A DNA stretch of 64,000 bases from Copromyces sp. CBS 386.78 (GCA_030685235.1 MU839117.1:62001-126000); one strand, 5' to 3'; shown: positions 48,201 to 60,034, numbered from the stretch's first letter. Notes: a model not told the origin generated them from the sequence alone. Translations and numbers: made by a program.

Positions 48201-49571
48201 AGAAATAAAATTAATAAATAGAAAAGATAGATAGGAGGAAAGGGAAGGGGGACTTACTAAGTTAATATTTTTTTTAATATTATTAGTACTTCGGTAGTAA
48301 TAGATTTTAATTTTTTCGTTCTCTATTATTAATAATAAAGTTAGCGGGCGATAGGAGAGGGAAAAGGAATTGAATAGAAGGGACTAACCCGAAGGTATAA
48401 TTACTTAAAATTTAAACGCTAATTTTAATTACTTTTAAAATTTTTAATTTATTAAAAGATTTTAGAGATTAAAATAAATTAACCCTAAAAGTAAAGTATA
48501 ATAAGGAAAGAAAATTTAAAATAAGAGAAGGGGGGGGAAGGGGGTTCTTATACTTTTCTAAAAAGGAATTAATAGGTATTAAAAATTTCTTAATAATCTA
48601 ATTAATAAAGAAATTTTAAGTAGGTCTAAGTAATTACAATTATTTATTTAAAGTAAACGGGCGGTATTTAATATTAAGGGGGAAAGGATAAAGGCGGTAA
48701 TAATAGCGGTAATAATTGTAATTACTTTATTAGTATTAAAAAATAGAAGGTAATATTTTTAGGGTAGCGGTCGTACGCCTTCTTTAGTATATATTATAAA
48801 TATAAAGCGGTACCTACACTTCGGAAATCCGTATAAATACTTATGCGGCCGTTTAAGAATTTAAATTTAATAAATATTAAAAATTCTAAATAATTTCTAA
48901 TATTGCGCAATAAAAGAAATAGTAATATTAATATTAGTATTAATTGAATTGAAAAATAGAAAGGGTAAAAGTATTTATATAACGTTTTATCGGTTTATCG
49001 GCGTTAATAAATTGCCGGGAGGGGGATTTACCGGCAAACCGGGATAGCGAATTGCCGGGAAAGCTAGAATTCCGGCAATTCGCATAGGGAACTTAGGTAC
49101 GTGAATACGGTCGTACGTAAGTACAGTCGCAAATATACTATAGTACGCCGCCCGCCTAGTCGTATTGGTTTAATATTCGTAATACGATTATATATTTATT
49201 TTTGTGTAGATTTTAATGCAAATAATATAGGAGATAGAGACGATTTTACTATTTTTTATATTATTTTACTTATTCGGATATATATAGATTTGCGTAAATT
49301 ATATTAATCGGAACGGTTGGGAAATATACGAAATAATAGTATAGTATTATAATAATTGTTGAAATTGTGTTTTAATAATATAATGATTTCCTTTTTGGGA
49401 TTTTGGCGTACGTAGAATTTTCTGCATATTGGACGCCTATAGACAGAACCGCCGCGCCTTCCTCGCGTCGATAGCGGGCCCACGGACCGCGCGACTTTTG
49501 GTGCGTGTTCTTTTCGTGATACCTTTAGTAGGCCCGGCATATCTCCTCTCCTCTGGGCATGGGCGTTTCAA
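45251..49571. other. Unassigned 4.3 kb of the Helitron upstream of RepHel
   Basis: Mostly RIPped AT-rich DNA with long partly open stretches on both strands (for example around 45900-46400) but no family I recognise. A short repeat of the type YSxFxxR is visible on the minus strand at 46960-47060. The last part (about 49400-49571) has normal GC content and no RIP signature. It may hold captured sequence or another nested element. Confidence 0.4.
49047..49083. repeat. Perfect 12-bp inverted repeat
   Basis: GCGAATTGCCGG (49047-49058) and CCGGCAATTCGC (49072-49083) around a 13-nt loop, within a cluster of related ATTGCCGG/CCGGCAA motifs at 49010-49083. Confidence 0.9.
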
Positions 49572-52137
49572 TAAATACTAATCTATTTCTCTAACTATAT
49601 AATAAAATAAATAAGCTTTTCGAAGCTATCCGACTTTTTATTAAATATAAAATACTACTAATATCGTAAATATCGATTTATAATATATACTATATAGTTC
49701 TAACCTCCTAACCCCTCTAGTTTGTACAGGATAGAATTAATATAAATTTTAGCGAATACCTTTAAAGTAGGAGGTAAGGGGTCGTATAAGATAATTTTAA
49801 TTGATTTGCCTAAATAATAATAGTAGTATTTATATACTTCGGCTTCTTTCCTACTAATCGGGATTCCCGCTTTCTAATATACTAGCAAGACTCTCTATAT
49901 ACCTACGTATATAAAACGGTAGTATATAATAGCGTAATTAACGGTACTTAGTGAAACGAGCGTAATAATTTCGATTACAACGTAAATCGAAAACTCCTTT
50001 AATTTAAAGATCGTATAAATATTGAATAGTACAATATTTATATACTATCGAAATTAGGTAACTATTTAACTACTTTTCTCGATAATTATTTCGTTATTCT
50101 TATTATTAATAATAAATCCCGCCCTTTTTAATTGTCCTACCGAAATAAAATTTATCGGGGTATTTTTAACAAGAATAATATTATATAAAAAGAAATTAAT
50201 TATCTAATTACTTAAATAAATGTAGGTTAATACGACTTTACCTCTATATATTAATTATATTCTACTTCCGTTCGTAGCGCTAAAGGATATTAGTTTATCG
50301 AATTTATTAATAAATAAAAACTACTTTTTATTATTAAAGAAATAATTAGAAGTATTCGTATCCAAATAGACCTAATTTCTATTATTTCCTAACGATACTA
50401 TCAAAATTAAACCGTCTATAATCTTAATTAAATTATCTTCGCAATTATCGTCGTAATTAGTAAAATCGTCGTTATAATTAATAAAATCGTCATCGTAGTT
50501 AATAATAATTATTAAGGAGAAGTAGATATTGTTATTATAGGCTAGGTTCGCTACTCCTCCTACCGGAGCGGAGTCGAATAATAATATTATTCTATTAGCC
50601 TAAGGGTTAACGGATAAATCGGTTTGTAGGGTCTTAGGATTAAATTCTAAATATAATTTATAGTATATTATATCGCCTCCAAGGTAATAACGACCGTAAG
50701 GTTCGTAATAAAAGTTAATAATTCTACCGTTGTATATATAGCTATATTTAAGGTCTAAGCATTTAATCCCAATAATTATCGAAGAGGGTTATATAATAGT
50801 AATTACAATTATAACTATCTTTCTATTAACGGCGAAATAAGTATTGAATTATTATCTATCCGCCAATTTCATAACTTTATTAAAGATACCTTAATAATCT
50901 AACAAGCCGGAGTCCATCAAATCGCGCTAATTTTCAACCTAGTAACGATTATAAGATTCTAAACCTTTAAATAAAATAATTAACCTAATATATTCGTCTA
51001 TATTAATACTTATACTCTTAATCGTCGTCTAAAGCTAATTATATTTAATAAAATATATTTATAAATCATCGTAATATTCTTAATCTATATTATAAAATTC
51101 CCTAACTATATTTCCCTTACTAAATTTTAAAATAGCTAGTACAATTTATTTGAATATTTACTATATGGTATAGGGATCTCTATTTAAGAATTTATCGAAG
51201 GTATAATTGTAAATTTAAAATTTTAATATAATTAATTTAATATAATTTCAAAGGATAGCGTATATTTAAAAGCGTCCCTATTAGAATATTTCTTTAGCTT
51301 TATCTATCGTAGATATATAAATTTTAAAATTAATTCGCAAGAAGTCGAATAGTCTATAGTAATCTATCGTCATCGCAACCTCGGATTTCTACTCCTCCTA
51401 ATTCTAATATCCTTATAATTATTAAATCTAATTAATATTAAACTTAATAGACTAAATCGTCTTTATTAATATAAATTTTAGTAGCTATCTGTTTAGTATT
51501 TAGGGGCTCGCTATCGGGGCCGTACCTAACGGAGGAGGGCGGGGTAGAGGGTTCGCTATAATATAGTTCTCTAGGCACTTATTCAATAAATTAAGTATAA
51601 GTGGGTTATTAAGGGAGAGGAATCGTTTTAGAGATTTTAGGGGGGAGAAAGATTTTTTATAAATTTCGGGAAATAATTATCAAAATAATTATCGAATTCT
51701 ATATCGGTTTAATTAAGTCGTTTAAAATATATAAAGCAAGGCAATCTAATTTGAGTACGACGAAAGGTCGGGAAAGCGAAGCAGTCTAGTTCGACTATAA
51801 TAAAAATTACGCCTTAATCTAACTTAATTACAACGAAGAGGATTAAATACGCCTTAATTTAATTTAATTACAATAAGGAGGATTAAATACGCAGTAGTCT
51901 AATTTAATTATAATAAAAGGTCGGTAATACGCTTCGATCTAATTTAATTGCAATGAAAAATACGCTTCGATTTGATTTAATCGCAACGAGAAATACGCTT
52001 CGATCTGGCTTAATTGTAACGAGGGGTCGGTCGTCGTCGTAAACGAAGGTGCGATAATTTCCAGAAGGCGCTATAAACGCTGCGGAAAGCGTAACGGTAT
52101 TTAGATAAATACGCTTTACGCGAGAGGGCTTATAACC
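49572..52137 (-). pseudogene. Copia-B 5' part: expected gag, protease and integrase N-half (RIPped)
   Basis: Located between the Helitron and the 5' LTR on the minus strand. AT-rich with many stops; I could not read a diagnostic motif, so the content is inferred from position. Sequence next to the LTR (complement of 52120-52137) starts GGTTATAAGCCC, a plausible degraded primer-binding site. The segment at 51700-52060 contains a recurring block spelled roughly AATTTAATTACAA-(N)-GG, suggesting short tandem repeats in the leader. Confidence 0.5.
51710..52025. repeat. Irregular tandem repeats in the Copia-B leader
   Basis: A block close to ATACGC(C/A)TTAATCTAATTTAATTACAACGA recurs six to eight times with variable spacing between 51735 and 52025. 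The copies differ mainly by transitions. Confidence 0.7.
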
Positions 52138-52309
52138 TCTTGGACTAAAGGGACAAAGAAGGCGAGAGAGAGAAAAGATGATATTGTATTAAAGAAGGAA
52201 ATAAAGCTACGAACGATCGCGGGGAAAAATTAGCTAAGCGTGGTGCTGGGAAGAAGTGGGCCCAGCCCGGCAGGCACGGCTGAAGACCGTGAGCCGGCTG
52301 GGCACAAGA
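52138..52309 (-). repeat. Copia-B 5' LTR (172 bp)
   Basis: Less mutated copy; plus-strand ends TCTTGGAC...GGGCACAAGA, followed by TSD AATAG. Confidence 0.9.
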
Positions 52310-52339
52310 AATAGGCTTCTGAAATCAGGTTTCTGAATC

Positions 52340-52376
52340 TTTCAGAAGGTCATTTCCGAGACACACGAACACGCAC
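52340..52376 (-). repeat. Harbinger right terminal inverted repeat
   Basis: Inverted copy of 21435-21471, followed by TSD TGA (52377-52379). It lies 30 bp outside the Copia-B LTR. Confidence 0.85.
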
Positions 52377-52379
52377 TGA

Positions 52380-53275
52380 AAGCCACTTCTGAATGCAAAA
52401 ATGATTCCTGGCTCTCGCTGAGAATTGACTTGGAAAATGTCGTTTTTCGTTTCCCGTCGTGACAAAACCAAGGACCAAGATCAATAAGCGCCCACGCAGC
52501 CCACTTCACCCCCATCCGATAAAGCTCTTGCCACCGCCCATTGGCGAGGCCAAGCAGGTGATGACTGCTCACGCGTATCAGAACCACTCCGCAGCTTTTC
52601 CCCAAAGCTCAAAGCCGCCCTAGAAAAGATCGACAGATGCAGGTCCCGATCAACTGCCGGGGTGGCAGTGGAGCATTCAAGAAACGCCGCATGAAGGAGA
52701 AAGCATCAGATGTTCACACACCAAAACCCAATCGTAAGAATGGCGCGCGGCTTTGAAATCTTATTAGCTGTGTGATTTTGTGCTCATCACACCCGCGGTT
52801 GACATTTTCGCGGTGGTGAAGGTACTGGGTCTGTGCAGCATGGAGCTTGTGTAACAGTCATTAGGCATTCTTCAATAAGAGGCATCGTCACCCAATCAGT
52901 AAAAAAAGTAGACCATGATGATGAAAATCGTAAATGTGGGAAGCTCTTTGGCCAATGTCCCAAAGAGCTCCGGATATCATTTGAAAAGCACGCTGTCAAG
53001 TGACCGCCCTATAAAAATTCCGCTAACCGACCCATTTCCGTTACTCCCTTGAGATAGTATGCAATGCGAGTATTGTACAAAGTTAATTGTTGGGCTTAAG
53101 AGCCTTCCTTCATCTTTCCCAATCTTCTTCTTCCCTTTTTTCCTAGGCTTTTAACCATTTTTTTTCTTCCTTTTCCTTGGTCTTCAACTCATCCACGTAG
53201 GGGGTATTTGACCTACTGACATTGGTCCACCGTGAACTAACAAACCATGCGGACGCTGGTGACCTGCGCCGTTCC
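52380..53275. other. Gap between the transposon nest and mex67
   Basis: Normal composition; contains the probable 3' UTR of mex67. No gene recognised. Confidence 0.6.
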
Positions 53276-55327
53276 CTAGACAGCGTTGATAAAGGCCGTG
53301 GGCGGCAAGTTCGCCCTCTGCTCCTCGAATGACTTGAGTGCCAGCTCAAAGTTCCAGTTGGCAGTGCCGCTGAGACACAACTCCGAGTATTCTGCCGTCA
53401 TGCCAGTCCGCTTCATGACCTCCTGAATGAGCTGGTTCTTTGTAACGTCGTCCAGAATCACAGGTCCTGCTGGAGGCACGGCGTTGGCAACCGGAACCTG
53501 TGGGACCTGGTTGACGACAGGGGCCTGGACAGCAGGTGACTCCGCGGGTGTCCAGTCATGAAGGGTGAGTTGATCGCTAATGACCCGGTATGGGTGCACC
53601 GGCGGGGGGTTGCTCGGCTTGCTGGGTCCGAGGATGAAGGTGCGCGTGAAGGTGCGCTTGCCGTAAAGGTTTTCTGTAGCATCGGACTCCTCAAACTGGC
53701 CATTGACGGTGATGAGCAATCCCGTAGCGAAGCCGTGGCCGGTAGGGTCCGCGAGGTTGGGGAAGGTGTGGCAGTCAATTAGCCATGCACCTGGGTTCTC
53801 CATGCTTGGATGCCGAGTACTGGGGAGAGCCTTCCACATGTCCGCAATCAGATTTCCACCAGTGAAGAGTCGTTGCACCGTTGCTGGGTTCTTCTCTCCC
53901 AGTTTGTGAACGTTCCGGGAGTATTTGAGGTATGTCTTCCACGGGAGGTTACGACCTGAGTTGGCGATGGCTTGGATCGAAAACCACGAATCGTCGTCGT
54001 AGAACTCGGCAGCGAGGCGAGCTCTGTCAGTATCGAACATCGGGAAGAATACTTGGACAAAGATGCTCGCCACATTGGCCTCTCCGTCCCGGAGGTTGGA
54101 TGGGAACTGTGGCAATGGCGTAGGGTGCATGCCTTTGAGGGCCTCGGCAACTTCTTGTGGGCTGCGAACAATTTGTCCGTTGATGTTTTGGAGCGATGGG
54201 AACCATTTGATGAGTTCTGCCACGAAGTCGGGCTGGGTTGTGATGGGGTTGCCTGTGAGATGGAGCTCTTCGAGATGCTGGAAGCGATGCTGCCACTTCG
54301 CGACCTTGGACAGACTGTCGAGATTGTTGCTGCTGAGGTCAAGTCTCTTGATATCCGGGAGTGAGTAAGCAAGCGAGAAGACTTGCATCACATCGTTAAG
54401 GCCGTTGCTGGCAAGGGAAACGGCTTGTATCCCTTCCCGCTTTTCGGCAGCGGTCTTGTACTGCTGACTAGCAATAACTACCAGGACCTTGAAGGCCTTT
54501 TCGGCCAGATCCTTGGAATTAAACGTGCCCATGCTGCTGAGGGTAGCATCTGTGCCAAGAGAAGACAAGTCGAGCAGCTTCAACTCTGGATTGTAGCGCC
54601 TAGCTAGCACAGAAGTCAATTGTTGCTTGGTCTCCTCGGCAGCCTTGGAAATCTTGTCTTCGGGGCGAGGCATCCTCTCGGAGGTTTCCGTAATCGTCAG
54701 GGGTGCACCGGCATAGGTGAAGCCGTTGAGCCTCAAGATCTCCGGGGCATCGTCCTTCCTGACCGTTATCCAAACATAATCACCGTCCACAATGCTCTAT
54801 CAATGGGTTAGAACATGCCGTTTATCGTAGTTGCAAATATTGCGCGCTTGGGGATGTCCATGGATGGGAAAATATACCTTGCCGATTGTAATTGCTTTGT
54901 CTTTTGAAGAAGCCTTTCGTTCCAGAAAGGTGAGAAGGGATCGGAGCCCTCCATCGGGATTGCCGGTAGCTTTGCTGTTGCTCATGCCGTGAATCTTGAG
55001 TGTTGCCATATTTTTGGACAGCGTTTTGCCGACGGGACCTCCGCTGACGTAGTTCTGTAGGTTCTGCACGACCCGGGATGATGTCCGGGAGTTCACCGCA
55101 CCTCTTCCACCACGGGCATCTTTGGAGCCACGTCCTCGACCGCCGGAAGCCAGCCCGCCCCTGCCAGAGCCACCAGCCGGGGCATCCATCGACACATCTC
55201 CATCTCGGTCAGTTCTTGGGTTGATGCGACGCTTCTGGATTCCACCACCACCGCCGCCGCCTGTCGCTCGGGGTCCACGAGGAGGAGCCCTTCCGGTGCC
55301 CGCACGAGGACCAGTAGGAGGTGCCAT
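53276..55327 (-). CDS. mex67: mRNA export receptor Mex67 (NXF1/TAP family)
   Basis: Two exons: 55327-54878 and 54796-53276, with an 81-nt intron (54877-54797; donor GTATAT, branch-like TTCTAAC, acceptor GATAG) joining ...ITIGK to SIVDGDYVWITV in phase 0. The product is about 656 residues. The N-terminus (about 1-75) is Gly/Arg-rich (RGG-like). An RNP-like domain spans about 100-190, leucine-rich repeats about 230-350 (IKRLDLSSNNLDSL, LEELHLTGNPI), and an NTF2-like domain about 370-560 (SIFVQVFFPMFDTDRARLAAEFY). The C-terminus is a TAP-C/UBA-like domain ending NWNFELALKSFEEQRANLPP. Mex67 with Mtr2 carries mRNPs through nuclear pores. It is divergently arranged with mph1 across about 1.2 kb. 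Confidence 0.93.
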
Positions 55328-56551
55328 GTTGGCTGGGTTCTGGAGAGAGAACGGTGTTGTGGGTTGCGGGTGATTTTTCTTCTTTTTCGCTGAGTTGTTC
55401 TTGAGAGGACGGCGAGTCGTGGAGTTGCGGGGTGGCTTTGTTCGCTGAGCTTTGTTCGCTGAGCTCTTCGCTGTCCTGATGGTTAGGGTTCTGGTCGTGA
55501 TCGGGCAACTGGTGAAGAGTACTGGCTGCAGAATTGGGGCTTACCTTTGGTTTCACCGTCAAGCGGGAGAGGAGCCTGTCTAGGAAACAGGCGGCCGATG
55601 CCGACCGGGTGAGGTGATCACTGGGTGATTTCAGACGCTGTATTTGAGAACGGTCCGAAGAGGTGTCAAAGAACACGTCGCTAGGTCTCAAGGTGCGCTT
55701 CTCTTCTTTCGAAAGGGAATCTTGGATGCGAAGAAAGAAGTAAGAGATGCTTGGAGGTGGGGTCGACAAAGACGGCGCGGCGGAGGTTAAGTGGTACGGA
55801 GGTAGAAGTAGAAGGCCGCCGCTTCGCTCGTGATCGTTTGTTTCAATGTTCGTACAGAAGCTGCCACCTCTGGAGTAACGGGCGATTACGAGGATGGGCA
55901 AGAGTCATCAGCCGGTTGGGAGCGGAGTGAAGAGGTGGGGATGCCGATGCCACCTGACGACGCGAGAGAGTCGAGAAGTGGTGAAGAATGCTTCGATGAC
56001 GGATTGGAGAAAAAAGAAGGGTCAGCCCGCCCCGGCCTCCAAAAAGGAAATACCTACCTTAGCGTGCAAGGCAGTGAGCCAAGCCCCGACCAGGCGCCAG
56101 GCTCCAGCGCACCTCAAGACGGACATCGGATTTTTGACGCAAACCTGCCCCGCCCAGGATGCAACAGCCCCACTCTGACGCTGTTCTGCTGCGAACTCCC
56201 CAGGCGGCAGCACCCAGCCGCCCAGGCACAGCCATCACCACTTCACGTGCTATGGCGATTGAACGCGTCAAGGGACTAACCCGTCAGTTAACAGCGACGC
56301 GTCTTATTCACACACACATCACTTATCGGGGTTATGTACCTCAATGATATCGGATCACCGATGCAAACGGACTGGTTACGGTTAAGGTACCTACCTATTG
56401 TTTCACCTTCAGAAAATAACCTTCGTTGAATCAGTCTTATTGTGAAGGAAAAAAGCAAACAAAAAGAAACTGCAACAACAGTCAAGCAACAGCGCATCCA
56501 AACCAAGCTCCTGCTGTTCTTTCGTTCCTACAACCTCATAGCTCAGAAGCC
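55328..56551. promoter_or_regulatory. Shared upstream region of mex67 and mph1
   Basis: 1.2-kb head-to-head region; both start codons face outward. It presumably contains both promoters and 5' UTRs. The 230-codon minus frame and the 149-codon plus frame inside it show no domain and are not called. Confidence 0.6.
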
Positions 56552-59500
56552 ATGGACGACGATGAATTCGGCGATAACTTTGACGATATTCCTGACGAGG
56601 ATATGATGTTGGCCTTCACCCAGGCCACCAGCAACATCACACCGCATCATACCAGCAACAACAATCAGCTTGCTTTATCGACAAAACCACCAACACAAGC
56701 CTGGCCAATTTCCGATTCCGCACGACGGATCGGTACATCAACCGTACCGCAAGGTCGGACTACAGCTACGGGGCGGGCTAAAACGGCAAGCAAGACGGCC
56801 GGGCCAGCGACGGCGGCTCGTTCACTCCAAGCTCAGTCTAGCCAGCGTAAGAATCTGCGTCAGACGACACTATGGGGTGGCACACTGGAGGAAGAAGCGC
56901 AACCTGCCCCGCAAGCGGTGTCGAATCGACCATTCCGCGCCGATATGGCCCCAGAACCACCCACTCACCATGAAATCGATCTAGAGGAAATGAAAACATG
57001 GGTGTATCCGATGAATCTGGGGCCCATTCGAGACTACCAATTCAGCATTGTCAAAAATGGCTTATTCAATAACACATTGGTCGCCCTGCCCACTGGCTTG
57101 GGAAAGACTTTCATTGCCGCAACCATCATGCTAAACTATATCCGCTGGACAAAGACTGCAAAGGCCGTCTTTGTGGCTCCCACGAAACCTTTGGCCTCAC
57201 AACAAGTTCAGGCATGTCTCAGCATAGCGGGCATTCCGCGATCTCAGGCGACCCTTCTAACTGGAGAGACCCCTCCTGTACTACGTGAGGACGAATGGGC
57301 GACAAAACGCTTGTTCTTCATGACACCCCAAACACTTATGAACGACCTCTCCAAGGGCTATGCTGATCCCAAGTCGATTGTGCTTCTGGTTATTGACGAG
57401 GCGCATCGTGCGACTGGAGACTATGCGTACGTCAAGGTGGTCGAATTTTTAAGACGCTTTTCCAAGAGCTTTCGAATTCTTGCTCTGACTGCAACACCAG
57501 GGTCGTCCCTCGAAGGTGTTCAGGATGTCATTGATAATTTGGGGATCTCTCACGTCGAGATCAGAACCGAAGAGTCGATCGACATTCGTCAGTATGTGCA
57601 CTCAAGAGACATTAACACGATAACATTCGACCCCTCTGACGAAATGATGGAAGTCAGAGACTTGTTCTCCAAGGCCTTGAAGCCTCTTGTCACCAAGCTG
57701 AGTTCACAAAATATCTACTACGGCAGAGACCCTATGAGCCTTACTACCTACGGCCTGATGAAAGCCAGGAATGAGTGGATGGCAGGCCCGGGTAAACATG
57801 TAAACCAAGGCACCAAATTCAGCGTCATAGCCACATTTTCGATTCTCCAGAGTTTGGCGCATTCCATCAAACTGCTCAACTTCCATGGCATCAAACCCTT
57901 CTACAATAACCTGGCCGAATTCCGCAGCACCGAGGAGGAAAAAGGAGGAAAGGGCTCGAAGCTCAAGCGCCAAGTTCTCGAGGACGAGAACTTTCAGAAG
58001 ATGATGGGCATGATTGAGGGTTGGATGACGATTGATGGGTTCCTCGGACACCCAAAGCTGGAGTATCTGTGCGAAACACTGGCCAACCACTTCATGGATG
58101 CTGGCGAGGGGTCCAACACGAGAGCCATTGTATTCAGTGAATACAGAGACAGTGCCGAAGAGATTGTACGGATTCTCAACAATCAGCCCCTTACCAAGGC
58201 TACAGTCTTCGTCGGACAAGCGGATTCAAAGAGGAGCGAGGGCATGAAACAGAAACAACAAATCGAGACAATCCAGAAGTTCAAGGACGGTGTTTACAAC
58301 GTTCTGGTCGCAACATCCATCGGCGAGGAGGGTCTTGATATTGGCCAAGTGGATCTCATTGTATGCTACGATGCATCGGCGTCACCGATCCGAATGCTTC
58401 AGCGTATGGGTCGTACCGGCCGCAAGAGAGCGGGTAACATCGTCCTCTTGTTAATGAAAGGGAAAGAGGAAGACAAATTCAACGAGGCGAAGGACAACTA
58501 CGCAACCATGCAGAGAATGATCTGCGACGGCAGCCGCTTCAGCTTTCGTCACGACCTCTCTACACGAATCGTGCCACGAGACATACGACCGGAGGTAGAA
58601 AAGAAGGTCGTGGAGATTCCACTTGAAAACTCACAAAATCCCGAGCTTCCAGAGCCCAAGAAGTCTGCCGCAAGAATGAGGAAAAAGCCGGCAAAGAAGA
58701 AGTTCAACATGCCTGACGGCGTGGAGACAGGCTTCATCAAGGCTTCTTTCTTTGGTCAAGGTGGAGCTAAGGCAGCCAAACCACCCGCTAAGCCACCTGC
58801 GCCCAAGGAAACTGACTTCATTGCCGAAAAGCCCAAGCTCGAAAGCGTTTTGCTGAGCAAGTCGCAAGAAAACGAGCTCCGCAGGAACTATACAAAGGTG
58901 CCCCTGGGACAATCCAACGTTGAAAAACTGGATATAAACTGGTATCGCCATTCATCATCCAGACGCGTGGTTCAGAAAACCGTTAATGTCAAACATGGAG
59001 AACATCACAAGCGATGTGTAAAGCTCTTTAGGAGATTGGCGAAGTCTCAAATCCCTGCCAACAGGTATACTAAGCCTTACGGTGAAACAGACACATCCTC
59101 CTGGGAATCGATACCTGTGCCACCCTTTGCGGACGACACCGAAGGAGGAACGTCGACGAAAGGGCAAAAGAAGAGGTCGCGCCTAGAGAGTGGTCAGGAA
59201 ACAGATGAAGTCGAGCAAATTGCCGGACCCAAGAAACGTCAAGCCACTGCAAAAGCAAAATCTACTAGGGCCTCCAAACAACCAAGCAAGCCTGGAGCAC
59301 GACATTCTGCTCTTTTAAGCGACTGTGAGGAGGGTGCCGATGAAGATGGCGAAGATGGTGAAGAAAGTCGACCCCATGGTCGCGGACGCGGCGGCGGCCG
59401 GAAAAAGAAGTCTCAACCCAGAACAGGAGATCCCACCATGGACTACGGTGACGATTGCACCCGCACCAGCGACATGGAAATTGGGACAGACGGATCTGAT

Positions 59501-60034
59501 GACGGTGCCGACCTCGAGGACTTTGTCGTTAGCGATGGTGAAGTCACCTCGAGCTTACAGCATCGTCCGCGCGGGTCCACCTCGCCGACAACAGCCCCTG
59601 ACGTGGGATCGTCTTCCCTACCCTCGAAAACGGGACGCAAGCTGAAAGTGTCAGATCCCTTCGCATCGGATGAAGATGATGACGATCCCTTTGCATCCCA
59701 ATCTAAGCCGATAATCACAGCGGCAGTAAGGTCAGAGAAGCCCAAGCCCAAGCCGTTCTACGTACCGGTAGAGATACCCGCAACCCAGGACACGACGGAT
59801 GGAGACGACGACTTGCCTGATATCGAATTTCTGTCTGCTAAGAGAAAGACAGGAGGCACGGGTACGGGGGTGCGAACGGGAAGTCCAGGGCATGCGAAGG
59901 TCGATGGCACCTCGAAAGGGGGCAGTGATGCGGATAATTCAGGTCAACTTCGGGAGAAACCTTCTGGTACGGCAGCCCATTCCAGAGCGAGGAAGCGAAT
60001 TGTGGTGATGGATAGCGATGACGACGAGGAATGA
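56552..60034 (+). CDS. mph1: ATP-dependent DNA helicase Mph1 (FANCM-like)
   Basis: Single-exon frame of 1160 residues from [19 protein letters not shown], chosen over an upstream in-frame ATG at 56426 because the acidic DE.F start is the family's N-terminus. The SF2 core is complete: Walker A PTGLGKT at about residue 180, DEAH ([10 protein letters not shown]) about 280, LTATPG about 313, the Mph1/FANCM insert, then the C-terminal motor with [10 protein letters not shown] (about 590) and [13 protein letters not shown] (about 617). A Lys/Glu-rich disordered tail ends in DSDDDEE. Mph1 is a 3'-5' helicase that unwinds D-loops and remodels stalled forks in recombinational repair; the length matches other filamentous-fungal copies. 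All key residues are present. Confidence 0.95.
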   Translation: MDDDEFGDNFDDIPDEDMMLAFTQATSNITPHHTSNNNQLALSTKPPTQAWPISDSARRIGTSTVPQGRTTATGRAKTASKTAGPATAARSLQAQSSQRKNLRQTTLWGGTLEEEAQPAPQAVSNRPFRADMAPEPPTHHEIDLEEMKTWVYPMNLGPIRDYQFSIVKNGLFNNTLVALPTGLGKTFIAATIMLNYIRWTKTAKAVFVAPTKPLASQQVQACLSIAGIPRSQATLLTGETPPVLREDEWATKRLFFMTPQTLMNDLSKGYADPKSIVLLVIDEAHRATGDYAYVKVVEFLRRFSKSFRILALTATPGSSLEGVQDVIDNLGISHVEIRTEESIDIRQYVHSRDINTITFDPSDEMMEVRDLFSKALKPLVTKLSSQNIYYGRDPMSLTTYGLMKARNEWMAGPGKHVNQGTKFSVIATFSILQSLAHSIKLLNFHGIKPFYNNLAEFRSTEEEKGGKGSKLKRQVLEDENFQKMMGMIEGWMTIDGFLGHPKLEYLCETLANHFMDAGEGSNTRAIVFSEYRDSAEEIVRILNNQPLTKATVFVGQADSKRSEGMKQKQQIETIQKFKDGVYNVLVATSIGEEGLDIGQVDLIVCYDASASPIRMLQRMGRTGRKRAGNIVLLLMKGKEEDKFNEAKDNYATMQRMICDGSRFSFRHDLSTRIVPRDIRPEVEKKVVEIPLENSQNPELPEPKKSAARMRKKPAKKKFNMPDGVETGFIKASFFGQGGAKAAKPPAKPPAPKETDFIAEKPKLESVLLSKSQENELRRNYTKVPLGQSNVEKLDINWYRHSSSRRVVQKTVNVKHGEHHKRCVKLFRRLAKSQIPANRYTKPYGETDTSSWESIPVPPFADDTEGGTSTKGQKKRSRLESGQETDEVEQIAGPKKRQATAKAKSTRASKQPSKPGARHSALLSDCEEGADEDGEDGEESRPHGRGRGGGRKKKSQPRTGDPTMDYGDDCTRTSDMEIGTDGSDDGADLEDFVVSDGEVTSSLQHRPRGSTSPTTAPDVGSSSLPSKTGRKLKVSDPFASDEDDDDPFASQSKPIITAAVRSEKPKPKPFYVPVEIPATQDTTDGDDDLPDIEFLSAKRKTGGTGTGVRTGSPGHAKVDGTSKGGSDADNSGQLREKPSGTAAHSRARKRIVVMDSDDDEE

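Larger units (their letters stand above)
38757..49571 (-). mobile_element. Helitron, heavily RIPped, inserted in Copia-B
   Basis: Traces of a RepHel protein run on the minus strand: DUF6570-like, Helitron_like_N, then PIF1-type helicase. The left edge fits a Helitron 3' terminus: on the minus strand a hairpin CCCCC(CG)T-CGGGGG is followed by TTAG (RIPped CTAG) and then T of the host. The right edge is placed where Copia sequence resumes (...GTTTCAA|TAAATAC) and is approximate; a TC terminus is not intact. No target duplication is expected for Helitrons. The 4.3 kb upstream of the DUF6570 region is unexplained. Confidence 0.8.
35429..52309 (-). mobile_element. Copia-B: second Ty1/Copia family, RIP-inactivated, split by a Helitron
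   Basis: 172-bp LTRs at 52138-52309 (5') and 35429-35600 (3'), with perfect TSD AATAG (35424-35428 and 52310-52314). Without the Helitron it is about 6.07 kb. On the minus strand, RT reads IIIFLYIDDLLIAS with YIDD intact at 36716-36727. Integrase lies at about 38350-38760: YIDNGIEF near 38490-38510 for IRTDNGTEF, and GRTIIEGARTLNFEVGF near 38330-38395. The Helitron sits in the integrase region, with the remaining 5' part (gag, protease, integrase start) expected in 49572-52137. A purine tract (complement of 35601-35610) adjoins the 3' LTR. LTR ends are TC...GA rather than TG...CA. Confidence 0.85.
21435..52376. mobile_element. PIF/Harbinger DNA transposon, split by four nested insertions
   Basis: Terminal inverted repeats of about 37 bp (21435-21471 and 52340-52376) begin GTGC(C/G)TGTTCGTGTGTCTCG with three mismatches, and a second block of inverted similarity follows farther in. 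The 3-bp duplication TGA (21432-21434 and 52377-52379) fits the TNA target type of PIF/Harbinger. Removing the four inserted retroelements with their duplications leaves about 3.85 kb, a normal length for the superfamily. Coding remains are a Myb/SANT-like gene on the plus strand and a DDE transposase on the minus strand, convergent, both RIP-killed. The left end carries about 90 bp not matched at the right end. Confidence 0.85.

Noticed and set aside
21435..52376. Starship-type giant element
   Set aside because: A 31-kb block suggested this, but no tyrosine-recombinase (DUF3435) captain was found and the block is explained by nested ordinary transposons with TSDs.
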